DNA of 64,000 bases, from positions 17,450,597-17,514,596 of the forward strand of contig CM073324.1 in NCBI GenBank assembly GCA_037043015.1, written 5' to 3'. Below, one piece after another: positions 47,009 to 57,699 of the stretch (the first letter of the stretch is position 1; each line of letters starts with the position of its first letter). Position numbers and translations under genes: made by a program. This DNA comes from Bryum argenteum. Taxonomy: Eukaryota > Streptophyta > Bryopsida > Bryales > Bryaceae. The notes under the pieces are model-generated. The model ran no database searches, was not told the origin of the DNA, and was given only the letters and a program-made list of their open reading frames with translations.

Positions 47009-47243
47009 TCACTTTTTACAGTTCGCGAAGTTCGCGAAGAAGCTGATTTTCAATTGCAAGAATTCCCTGGTAAGATATTGCATGTGGTTTGCTGTGAGTG
47101 CTGAATTGGTGCAATGTGACGGTGGCAGGGGTGAGTTGACAGAGCATGTCTCATTGCTGGGAGCGAATGGGCATTTGCGTGTGCTGAAGCTGAAAACTAT
47201 GGCGTTTGACGGACAAGGCACGGTGCATCTGCGAGCCCCCTAA
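47009..47243 (+). pseudogene. partial second B3 repeat
   Basis: About 55 bases near 47025-47080 repeat the end of the B3 ORF (ACAGTTCGNGAAGAAGCTGA, AATTCCNTGGTAAGATAT). A frame S-L-L-G-A-N-G-H-L-R-V-L-K-L-K follows, reminiscent of the B3 V.L.GPNG strand, then a stop. No complete domain remains. Confidence 0.45.
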
Positions 47244-47699
47244 ACATTCTAGTAGTGTTTCTAGAGAATGTTGCTCAAGAAAGTTCCAAAACGTTAATAT
47301 ATTTTAGCAATGGTTCCACAAAAGCAACGTTTCTAATATTGCAAAACCCATCTCTCTTCTAGTAGTGAGTGTGCAAGCACTTACAAAGTCCTTCTAGTGT
47401 TGTAAAAGCCATTATATTTACTGTATGTTTATAATGTGATAAGCATTTTTATTTAAGATGACGTCTTACAATATGATGTTATGAGTGGTATATCAACAAC
47501 TAAAGTCCTTGGTATTATGCAAAGGGATGGGGAAGTGTGATAAGCATTTCATTTTAAAGATAACCTCTTACAATTTGATGTCATGAGTCCTATATCAACA
47601 ACTAAAGTCCTTACTAATTGTGGAATTGCATCTAATGCAAGCGTGTCATACATGCCTAGTTTATGTATAAGTCCATAGTGAGGTTGTGATATACTTGAC

Positions 47700-49200
47700 C
47701 CATATATAGTTGACTAGGTCTTTGTTCTAGTCAGATTTAAAAAAGTACTATTTTGTGTATTGTCATATAGAATCTCACGTACAAATCGAAGTTCATATAT
47801 GAATTGAGTTGCACTACATGATTATCTCACGTGTGATCTTATACTTTATATTACTTCTCAAGTATTCTATTTATACAAATTGTATAGGTTGTTTTTCTAT
47901 GATAATATCAATTTTATACAACGTATAAAATCATAGACTTGAAAGAATGTGCAAAAACTTGTTCTATGATTAATGCTTTGGAGGGTTGATGTAGAGTGTT
48001 CCTTGTTCAAAATATACTTTTCACCATAAGTAACTTCAAAATGATGAATGATCTTTCAAGTTCTACTTAATAATTTTTGCTTCATTATGAAGTCAACTTT
48101 CTTACAACATCTAAGTAAGTACTTTTATTAACGATACTAAAATATAGTAATATAGTATCTTTTTAAAAAAATTCTTTCTTTTCTTTTTCTTCCGTCTTGT
48201 AAAAGAGATGTGGAGGTGTGTTAATTTATCCACCATTTAAATGTTCAATCTTGTCTACATATCTTTTCTATTAACTGAAAAATACCTTTTTATTCAAAAA
48301 TATGTATGTGATATTCTTACTTTAAGCTTATTATTTATTTTAAGATTTTTATTATAAGCCTTGTACATATCATATGGATAAAAGTTTTGTGACTAACTTC
48401 AAATGTAAACTTTACATACAATATCACATAATTGCATTATTGAACGTTTTCAAAATGTGACATCTTGGCTAGGATTTAAAGTCCGTTCAAAGATTGCCAG
48501 CACTCATAGATCTTGTCAGCACTCATAGATCGAACTATGGTGGAATTTATGGATGTACAAGGAGTCCGTCGTGTCGATACTCGTGCCTAAGTATCGCGTC
48601 TACGATGGAGACGGCATGATATTTTAGATTGCAATTTGGATGGATTCGGAGACTTTTCAATGCATAAATCCTCTACTTGTGAATACCAAAGAATAAATTC
48701 AAATATTACGTTTTGGACCAATTTTCTTATTTTAACCTCAAAACTAAGATTAAGTTATTCATGGTAAAACTAGGGCGTTTCAAAATTTTGGGATGTTCCT
48801 AAACATTTCAAAATTTTGAAAAACCGAAATGGAAATGGAAGTTGCACCTATAAGGGTTTCATGAGGGTTATAATTTTGTATGTCATAAGGATGAAGTTTA
48901 GTTGTTTAGGTACTTAACTCAATCATGTCCAAGAAGTTGAAGAGGCACAATACATATCTACTTTTAAAAATGTCTTGTTGTCTTCTATATAATCATATGA
49001 AATCAGGATCATAACAATTTTGTTTGTTTAGAATTTCTCAGCTTGCAAATCAAATAAAGAGATTTGCCATCATGTATAATATGAGTAGATTGCATCAAAT
49101 GTATAACCACTTTATAACCTGGTACTCAAATGTTGTAACAATGCTCATAATTAAGCAGAAGCAATGTATAGAATTTTAGTAAGTAATCAATATATTGAAA
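47700..49200. other. AT-rich intergenic, nothing recognised
   Basis: Roughly 1.5 kb with no open frame of note, no terminal repeats and no tandem array. Its first part continues the 3' flank of the F-box paralogue (similar in feel to 18.0-18.2 kb). Confidence 0.5.
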
Positions 49201-49619
49201 AAATCAATTCAAACAAAGAACACTTCATATCCAACTTCCAAGCTATATATAAACTCACATTTCTTTCACATCATTTCAAATCCATTATGTCATACGTTAC
49301 ATGGAATTGACAATATTATAGTAAAGGCAACCCATTTAAATTATATATATAAATACAACTTGAGAAACTCCAAACCTACAAGAATAAAACATGGGATAAC
49401 TATGTAGGATCATGAACTGAATTTCTATATAAACTTGTATTTGTACATAGTGGTGCATGAAAAAATATACAATTTTTCTCATCTCTAAAATCAACTCAAT
49501 CCGATTTAAGTACATCATAACCTCCCTATGGATTTATATATAAGCTAGACTTGTACGCACATCATTAGTAAATATAGTCCTCTAAATTACAAGGATTTCA
49601 GTTCTTTACATACCGCTGA

Positions 49620-50690
49620 GAATGTCACATCGTAGGTAATGCTCAAAGATGATGCATTGCATGTCCCCATACTCTCATATAATAGCAATTTGAAAGATTA
49701 TGTGTTAAGTGAGGATTTCAATTCAACGTATCGGTTGAATACTAGCATGTTGATGAAATTTCTCTTAACAGCACTTCTAAAACAACAATGTTTTTAAACG
49801 ACCGGTCAAGAAATAATGCCCTGTGACTCGTTCAAAGGTTAAAAAAATAAAAATGTTGATATTATGAAAATTTTGGTGATATGACAAAAATTGGTTGATA
49901 TTATATAGAACCGGCATAATAATAGAGATTGTGCCATTTTACAAGCATAAATATTTACAACCTAGAGTTGAAAATTATGCTTATAAAATGGCGTGTTTTA
50001 GAACACGGCCAAAATGACACGTTTTAGGACATGGCCAAAAGAGCACATCATTAGCTTTGGCAAAATGGCACAAGGAATACCAACATTTTTAAGGGAACTG
50101 AGGTTAGTTGCTTCATTTGAGCTATCATGTATATACAACCTAAGTAGTCCACTATTTCAATCTCATAACTTCCATGTGCAAATCCAAACTCCGACATATT
50201 AACATCATGGAGATATGCGAAATCCCTTGGAGCATATTTGGCTAATTTCCATGTACCTCATCTTGTTTCACTTTGTACACCCTCACTCCTCCCTTGGTTA
50301 GTATGATTATATTTAAATCCTCATGACCATAGCGATCGTCATCATACAGTTCATACACATGTTTAGTCGGATTGGTGTCTCTATCACCTTCTACGTGAGC
50401 ATCCGTGAGCATATTATAGTTAACTTCTCTCTCTACATTGCACACGGAAAGTCATTTGAGAAAGTAATGTTGCTAAAGTGCATGAGGACTTTGTGGGATT
50501 TATTGCCCCATGGAAAATCTTTCTGGAACATCGATAAACTCTACTCTTGGTGGTGAACGTGTGAATTAAAAGTACTCTTGAAACACTGAAAGGACTCTAT
50601 AAGTGGTGGCACACTCACATCCACACGGTGCGTATGGCCACATTTGAGTTATTTTATTTCCACAAATAGAGATTCTCTTCTTGGTATCAA
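49620..50690 (-). pseudogene. second decayed F-box paralogue
   Basis: Minus-strand remnants in the gene's order: C-E-C-A-T-T-Y-R-V-L-S-V-F (~50600), the D-V-P region (~50530), HVEGDRDTNPTKHVYELYDD and LNIIILTKGGVRVYKVKQDE (50445-50242), then N-P-H-L-T-H-N-L-S-N-C-Y-Y-M-R-V-W-G (~49730-49660). They parallel the intact gene's HVDGDHNPATHAYEDGD, TMMLTKGGVTVFEVDEE and NPHATQNPSNWYYTRGWG. Frameshifts, stops and an inserted dispersed repeat (~49770-50070) interrupt it. Its 3' flank at 49.2-49.6 kb resembles the flank of the intact gene, so the whole gene was duplicated. Confidence 0.8.
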
Positions 50691-50699
50691 TGAGTTGTG

Positions 50700-53600
50700 T
50701 CCCCAGTGTCTTTAATGAAAGTGTAGTGTTGAGCTCAAATAGTCAAATCCCTATTCTTTACAATGTTGTTACTTTAAGGAAGCTTGTTCAAAGCAATGAA
50801 GTCTACAAAAGCTAACAACTATATTGTATAGAAGTTTAGAGTCAAGCATATTATGTAGGAGGATTTGTCTCTTCTCACCCACCAAGTTGAGATAGCTTAG
50901 CTAGAAATTTGATATACCGTCAAGAGTTATTTTTGTTTGCAGAACTTACAAGGCTTATGTTGGATGATGTTGCAGAGCTTTGTCAAAAGATTCGTGACCA
51001 ACAACAAGTTAAGCAATTTGCCTACATGATTGGGATTGGAACAAGGGTCCAACCACAAATGTACAATCGTCAAGAACAAATCAACAATAGTATTACACCA
51101 AATGTTTGGGATTGAGGACATTGCTCTCAGTGTGGCCGATGCCACCAGAACTTCTTTTCTCAGAAAGTCTATCAAGGTACTCAGGTTGTCAACCTTTAGT
51201 CCACATGGTGTTTTTCTAACAAACATTCTATGCCCTTAACTCACTACTGGGCCCAAGCATCGCCTAGATGCTAGTAACTCCAACGTCTTAATCTAATCTT
51301 GCAGAGGAAGACCTTCCCAATGAGTTGACCATTGGAAGTAAACACTATCCGAACAAGTTGGCTACAGACACAATAGAGAGGAACTTTATTGACAATGACG
51401 AACTCATAATCAAACATCTCCTCAAGCTCCCAAGCCAATTACATAGCAAGCACACACTACAACAACTTAGGGGGGGAGGTTGCTATATTATTTTGTCAAA
51501 CGTTGCTAAAATGAACTAATGGTTTGGAACTTGTTTTAGCAATGTTTTTAATAAAATAAGTACTGGTGCCTAGTCACCAAACAACATTAGTTTCAATTTT
51601 ATAAATTGGAGGTTGAAATTGTTGTTGAAGGAAGTACGAGCAGATTGCTTTGAGCAATGTCCAGAAGAAAGCAACACAATAAACATTGTGGATTTGGTCT
51701 TTGCTTGTAGTGAGAAACCAAGTGGATTTTGGACTCACGAGTATTGGCACATGTTATTGGACACACACATTAGATATCCAACCTCAAGCCTCCATGTCAC
51801 GCATGACTCTTGACCGGGAATATTGTACTTGATGTTAATGCACCAATAGTAAACTATGATTTCCACGTGCTTGGTGTAAAGTGTAATCTTCTTTGTCATG
51901 ACATATGCTAAAGTGACATTGGTTCATTCACCTTCTTTTACCTTGAAGCATACTTATTTATGTTTATTTTTTTATAGCCACTTTCAGATTGTTGGAAGGG
52001 ACCTTGTCGTCAACATAATGGCTTATATTTATTGCATATTTGATTGCTGTGGCAGCTTGTTCCTCATCAATATACCCATACTTCAGAGAATGACTCCACC
52101 AAAAGGCAATGTTGATTGTGATCAAGTCAATAACATCCCTCTTGAAATCAAAGATTGTTCATGACCTGTGGCACCAATGTCTTGGCCATATTCATTCTCA
52201 GACTTCAATGTTTCTCTTTCAAAACTAATTAGTGATTGGTTTGCCCTAAGTTGTAAATGACAAAGATGCAAATGTGCATATTGTACCATAGACAAATTAG
52301 AATACGCGCTTAAAAGCGCTATAGCAAAGGCTTAATCCTGCTTTGATGTGATTGGCACTTATGTATTGTGAGTGTAAGAGTAAGAACAAGCTCAAAAGAA
52401 AGGGCAAGCGCTAGAGACCATGATGAAAACGACAATTGTACAAGAGTTTAAGAATAAGGGTAAGTGCAAGAGAGTATGAGAGAAAGGGTGAGTGCAAGAT
52501 ATCTTCAATTTTCTCAAAATTCCTATCACTAAAAGTAGACTCTAATTTGATTACATCCCAACAAAAAAAAATCAAAATCTAACGGTGGATGAAGGAGATA
52601 TAGCACCTCAAAAATCATCCATATTTTCACTTTCTTTCAAGTTAGAAACATCTTTGCAAATCCAATACCAAATTTTTTTGGATCAAAAGTCTTCCTACTA
52701 GATACTTGTTATGCAAATTCAATACCAAAAATATTTGGATCAAAAGTCTTCCTACTAGATACTCGTTAATCTACATCTTGATCACGATTATGTAAAAAAA
52801 GTTCATGAAAATATCTATTTAATTTCCCATGATTGCCTCCCAATGGCAAAACATGCCCCATGTTTGTAAACTCAAAAACAAGAGCTGCCTTCATTAAAAT
52901 GCACGCCATTTATTCATACTTCATTGTATGACTCTACAAATTTTATCACTCTAAGAAGACTTGATTTTGGATGCAGTCCAAGTGATTTCATCCAAAAAGG
53001 ACTGTGGATGAAGAAGCTTTTGCTCTTCAAAATTGCTGCAGTCATCCAAATTGTCGATTTTCAACATTTGGCCCGGTTAAGGTTTAAGCCCTCTTTTGAC
53101 TCAATAGTTTCATACTCATGCCTTCTCGTGTAAATCATCGCTTAGTTGTCAGTGAATGTATCACCTCCTCGTTTGCCTAAGTTTGGATAATACGTAATAA
53201 TCATAGTGCTTAGTGTGAGGAAAAATACAACAATGGGATAAGGAGCTTATGGAACAGGTGAACAAAGAAACGAAAGACCAAGAGACGAGAGCTTGTGAAT
53301 ATGGGACATGTGAGAATGCGGAAAATGGGATGAGAGAATGAGTGAACAAGGTGATGAGGGAAAGAGGGATGAAGGAAACAAGGAAATATTATATACAACG
53401 AAGCACTTAACTTCAACTTGAACTTTTACCAATAAGTACTACGGATGCGTCAACACTAATATTACATAAGAATCTTAAAATTCAGACCCAAAATCAAGCA
53501 ATTCTTGCAATGGTAGTTTAAAGGGCTAGCTGATTACTTTGTATAATTTGTGAGGCGGGGAGGAACTCAGCTCCTAAAGCCAAAATCTGTATTGCTAAGT

Positions 53601-53970
53601 AAAAAAAATCTCTACAAAATTTTCACAAAGCATAGAATCAAGAAACGTGGCTCGATGGCTGTAGCTAAATAATACAAATATTGTTGATCATGAGTCAAAT
53701 CTTTCTCACTAAAAGTCAAAATCTTCCTACAATGGCCACAAGCTAAATACCATTTATTACTTTAATCTCTCAAAATTAAAAGTTTCAAGATTTAAAGATT
53801 TATCTTGGTTGCAAGTACGAAGCTTCTCCTTTCACTTTCTAAAATAAGGTTCTTCTTTAACCCCTAATTGTCCTTTGGGTATCTTTAGCCAAAAACTCAT
53901 TTTTGAACAAAACTTATGCTCTACTTTAAACAATATGGTCTCGTAGTAGATAAAATGACAAATTCACCCA
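50700..53970. other. decayed repeats and possible exon remnants
   Basis: Short frames after plausible acceptors (ELTRLMLDDVAELCQKI near 50940; EEDLPNELTIGSKHYPNKL near 51304; DCFEQCPEESN near 51640) look protein-like but match nothing I recognise. A CACTA-like start CACTACAACAACTTAGGGGG at 51455 and an end CTTGTAGTG at 51712 may mark another ~258-bp MITE (flanks ACA/AGA do not match exactly). A 58-bp tandem duplication lies at ~52656-52769. Sequence at 52.87-53.1 kb recurs, diverged, near 59.9-60.15 kb. Confidence 0.4.
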
Positions 53971-53975
53971 AGATC

Positions 53976-54190
53976 TCAGATAGATAGAAACTACGGTCCC
54001 TTCCTAAGGAGCCGGCGTGAATGAAGTGTCCGTTCGTAATGCTAACATCCCGATGGCCACCGGACAAGGGGAAATTAGAACAATACTACTTCCCCCTCTC
54101 GAGGGTGGACACTATAACTAGGCTAGTTTCTAGCCTAGTTACTAATGCGTTGAACTAATGCCTTGAAGATACTTGACATAACCCACGATC
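53976..54190 (-). mobile_element. SINE fragment, 3' part
   Basis: Reverse complement of the 3' half of the SINE at 9954-10328: TATCAAGTATCTTCRAGGCA, ATAGTGTCCACCCTC, CCAATTTCCCCTTGTC-type block, ATTACGAACGGAC, and a (TTTCTATCTATC) tail. The promoter half is missing. Confidence 0.75.
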
Positions 54191-54199
54191 TCACATATT

Positions 54200-55700
54200 A
54201 CCCTCAATAGTAGTTAGGTACAATCATGATCTTATGGTTGAGAGTGCAAAGAACATAGAGTAAATAATTTGTACATCATGCATGTAATATTTTGACAATT
54301 TAGGACTTTGGAAGTTCAAAAACAACACAGACTTTAGGGGTAAATTGGCCTATTATGAATCTAATACATTGATTGGTTGAAAGAAAAAAACAACATTTAA
54401 TCGAAGAGTATGGACCTATAATCAGTTGTAGGTCATAAATACCATAGATCCCAAGGTACAATACTAGATTCACGGTCATGACAAAATCGTAAAGTGGTTC
54501 GAAAGATTACTGTTGCCATTACAGTGTCGGTTCAAGAGAGTAAATCAGTTGGGGGAGGATGGCCCGGTGTCAACTTGTCACTAAACCTGGCAACAGTAGC
54601 ATGCCGTCGTGAAGCCAAGAATACACCCGAACATGTAAATATGTTCCAAATATGCACGGAAGCGAGAAGCAGAACGGCAGATATTGCTATAGAAAGTGAA
54701 TAAAGGCAGAGCCCCCTCGCCCTGCTCGTCCTGCCCTCTTTGCTATTTGGTGGCAAAGCAGGAATCTGAGGACTCGGCGGCGCTGAAGCTGAGCCATTAA
54801 CAGCGCCGCTGCCAGGCCGGCACACTGCCTTTCCTGCTTTTGCCCGTGGGCCCTCCTCCCATGAGCATGACCTCCCGGGGGCTCCGACTTCGGACACCCC
54901 CCATCGGCGCAGCATCGCAACAACTCCCCCTTCCTTCAAGAGAATCTTCCTCATTCCACCCACTCTACTCAGGCTATCTCAGTGAACAATACCTCTCAAT
55001 CCTCCAATTCGATTCCGCATTGTGTCTTTCTCTACATCGGCTCTATCTAGCACTTCGGCAATTCTGCATCGCAATGTGTGTAGTAATCGAACCCAGCTAG
55101 TCTTTGTTCGGGACTTGTATCAAGAATATCCAGAATTATCAAGGAGGGACGTACATGAGTTTTGAATCCGAAGCCGCGGACTGTCTCATCATGTATCGAT
55201 ATAAGGCATTGTAATTCTATTCCTGCCACTTAAACCAAGCAAATTCATCGATGGAGTTTCTCAGGTATGTCTCTTCGATCGAAAGCTGATCGCATTGTCT
55301 TATGAGGTCGATAAATAAGTACGATGAACGTCCTGCGATCTAGCTTCCAGTTCTAACTGCAAAAATATTGAAGTAGTCACAGGCAACAATAAACTGAATG
55401 TAAGAGTATCAGCTAAAACTGCATTGTTTGTCGTAATACGCTCCAGGAGTATTCGAGCAGCGGCTTGCATCTGTGTTAGTCAGCAAAGAACTAGATTCGG
55501 AAGCATTTGAACTTTGGTGTAGATCCGAGGTTTCAGCTGGGTGTCTGCAAATTCATGAGGCTAGTCTTTGTGATTCAGCGTAGAAGCGTAGTGTACCGAG
55601 TTGGAACTCTGAGAGAACGCATGCGATTCTGGAGCCATCGTAGCACGGAGTGATAATTAGGGTGCTGGTAATGATGGTGGTGCAGGAGGAGACCAGCGGC
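54200..55700. other. upstream region of membrane-protein gene, no clear gene
   Basis: A minus-strand frame at 54963-54532 is Pro/Arg/Gly-rich and GC-biased, without a recognisable motif; it could be chance or an untranslated exon region. The last 400 bases before 55705 become GC-richer and G-rich (GGTGGTGCAGGAGGAGACC) like a plant 5'UTR. No TATA box is obvious. Confidence 0.4.
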
Positions 55701-55704
55701 AGCG

Positions 55705-57665
55705 ATGATGAGGGGAGGTCGGGGGTTGTGGAGGTGGGAGAATGTGTTCATGGTGCTAGTGTTGGTGGTGAGTTACGGAGCGGAGAGGGTGACGGGGTAC
55801 ACGTATGGTGTAGGATTCGTGAAGCCGCTGTGCGATGACGCGCACACGTGCTACCAGACGCGAGAGATTGCACCCAACATGTGGGGGTTCATCGTAACGC
55901 TCCTGTGTCTGACAACAGACGCGTGGGGGTTCGCTTCCTCGTCGCAGTTCGCATGGCGCTTGGTGCTGGTGTTCGTCGCCGGCCCGATCATGCCCGTGTG
56001 GAGTCTGATCGAAGTGCTGGGCAAAGCCTTTGTCGGCATGGCCCTCACAACCAAGCTCGGCAAATCCACCATGACTGTCGCCAAGAGCAACTCCGCTAAC
56101 ATCATCGCGCAGTGCGACGTGCTGTTGGGCATGAGCGAAGACGCCGCCACCCGCTTCCCCGTCATGCACACGGAACAGAACTACAGGTCCGTCCATCTTA
56201 CTACCCTCATTTATCCAAACTCATCCAACCTACGTTGTAATCCGAGCTTCATAATGAGGGGGTCCCATCTCCAATGTAGCAACGTGAGCTGCAGTCCTTG
56301 CAGTAAAGAAGTGTCCGAAGAACCACTGCAGACACGCGAGGGACCTGTACCATCTAGTTCAGTACAGTGCTGCCGATTGAACAGTTCATAGAATAGGAAT
56401 CTTCCGGGTTTCCAAATGTTTTGTAACGGTCATCAGATAACATGCACACTCCCCGGGTTGCTAATATTCAATTTCTAATTCGAGATCAATCACTCATCTG
56501 TGCTAAACATCATTAAAACGGAATCTCATTGCATGTGAAGCTTAGGTTGGACTGGCAAACTCCAAATCATGAAAGATGGAGATTTGGTTACGAGGATCAT
56601 GCCGTAGAAGTGATTCGGTAACCAATGATATTCAGTGAGGTTGATTCGAAATTCAGGAAGTTAAACACATTGCATTACAGTCAGAATCCTGGCTTAGCAA
56701 TAGGACAGTATTGAATTGTGAGAACAGGTCGACTTTCTGAATGTGCGGAATTTATGACTTGAATGTTACTCCGAAGGGTATTAAAGTTTGTATACACTGT
56801 TACTCTTTATACAGCTTTCCTCGTCATTGAATGGTTTTGCTCTCTGGATTGGGTGTAGTTTAGTTGAATGTGCTGCTGATATGGATGGTGGGTGTATAAC
56901 AGTATCGACGTATTGCTGACGCCGCTGGAGGTGGGGAATCGGAGGGAGAGCGAGGCGCTGGTGCTTCTGAACGACCGCGGCAAGGAAGCGCTGCTGCGAG
57001 CGAATGTGCTGCCCAAGTACGAGCAGCTGCGATTCCTGCAGGGGTACAGTGGGCTGGCCATCACGGTGTCCGCGGCGCAAGCAGTCGGGTACATCTTCGG
57101 GGTGATCTCGCGTGCCAGTCAGACACTGAACGTGACGCCCATCGAGCGCATCTGCATGGACTTAAGCTTCATCGTGCTGGTGAAGGCGGGTCTGTACACC
57201 ATCGCCAGCAGCTGCCATCACCCGCTCCTGCTCCACGTCTCCGCAGAGCACGAGGAGAGCATCCTGGAGGCTTGCAAGGACACCAAGTACAGTGAGAGTG
57301 ACGAGTTCGCCGTTGAGATAAAGACGCTCTTGTGCACGGAGCTCGTGCTGGCGATCTTGCTCGGGATCAGCTGCGTCGGCATTTGGCACGTCATCCAATT
57401 TACGCCGTTCGATGCCATTCCCAGCATTTTGTTCGCCTGCGGGCTGGGCTTGCAGATGATCATCGCGCTGCTCATGTTTGGGAAGTCCATTCACATCCCC
57501 AGCATGTTGCGCACCAAATTCTGCTCAATTTTCATCGTCGCCATCTGCTCGCTGGTGAATGTTGCCGCCTACACCATGGCCATCGTCGCCACCTTCCGGA
57601 ATTGGCACACTAGCGGCTTCAGCTTCAAAGGGTACCTCTCCAACTCGTTGCCACATATCGGCTGA
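55705..57665 (+). CDS. multi-pass membrane protein of unknown function, 2 exons
   Basis: Predicted 414-aa protein. Exon 1 55705-56186 and exon 2 56903-57665 join in phase (N-Y-S-I-D-V; donor ACAG|GTCCGT, acceptor TATAACAG), total 1245 nt. Hydrophobic segments: residues ~11-27 (signal anchor), ~52-70 (MWGFIVTLLCLTTDAWGF), ~82-102 (LVLVFVAGPIMPVWSLIEVL). A charged loop follows (LEVGNRRESEALVLLNDRGK...), then five more in exon 2 (LAITVSAAQAVGYIFGV; FIVLVKAGLYTIA; ELVLAILLGISCVGIW; IPSILFACGLGLQMIIALLM; FIVAICSLVNVAAYTMAIVA). Cys pairs follow the first segment (LCDDAHTCY). The exons are clearly GC-richer than their surroundings, indicating purifying selection or codon bias. No transporter or enzyme signature is recognised. 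Confidence 0.85.
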
Positions 57666-57699
57666 TCGTTGTCGATCTACATTCTAAGCCAGGGTTCAT

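Larger units (their letters stand above)
45272..47257 (+). mobile_element. inner CACTA element carrying a B3-domain sequence
   Basis: Left end CACTACTAGAATCCAT, right end ATTCTAGTAGTG (12-base terminal inverted repeat CACTACTAGAAT), and 3-bp duplication TTT (45269-45271, 47258-47260). The duplication is made of outer-MITE sequence, so it inserted second. It encodes no recognisable transposase but contains a B3-domain ORF and a partial B3 repeat, consistent with gene capture (Pack-type). A further CACTACTAGCTACG...TTTTAGTAGTG pair (45288-45879) may be a third nested element; its flanks (CAT/CAA) match imperfectly. Confidence 0.78.
45124..47367. mobile_element. outer CACTA MITE (split by inner element)
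   Basis: Ends CACTACTACAATTTGAAGGG (left) and TCTTCTAGTAGTG (right), flanked by the 3-bp duplication AGT (45121-45123, 47368-47370). Minus the inner element it is about 255 bp, close to the 276-bp MITE at 22825-23100, with the same AACGTTGC-rich interior. It sits in the coding sequence of an F-box paralogue. Confidence 0.85.
44850..47690 (+). pseudogene. F-box paralogue interrupted by nested CACTA elements
   Basis: Plus-strand remnants of the 18.2-20.3 kb F-box gene occur before the transposon (T-S-G-stop-V-L-L-L..., KGDGAWNNTNFKW, NWRGHLIPLLVTDH, then L-W-K-M-S, with H-L-V-E-D-E in another frame) and resume after it (E-C-A-S-T-Y-K-V-L-L-V-L). They then skip to the 3' end (LQYDVMSGISTTKVL at ~47470, with a ~110-bp partial duplicate WYYAKGWGSVISI / FDVMSPISTTKVLTN). 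Several stops and the insertion make it dead. Alignment to the intact gene's H-L-V-E-D-E-W-A-N-A-Y-K-I-L-L shows the insertion point precisely. Confidence 0.85.

Noticed and set aside
56781-57494. Antisense ORFs over the membrane-protein gene
   Set aside because: Shadow frames of a GC-rich exon; the sense frame has in-phase splicing and hydrophobic helices.
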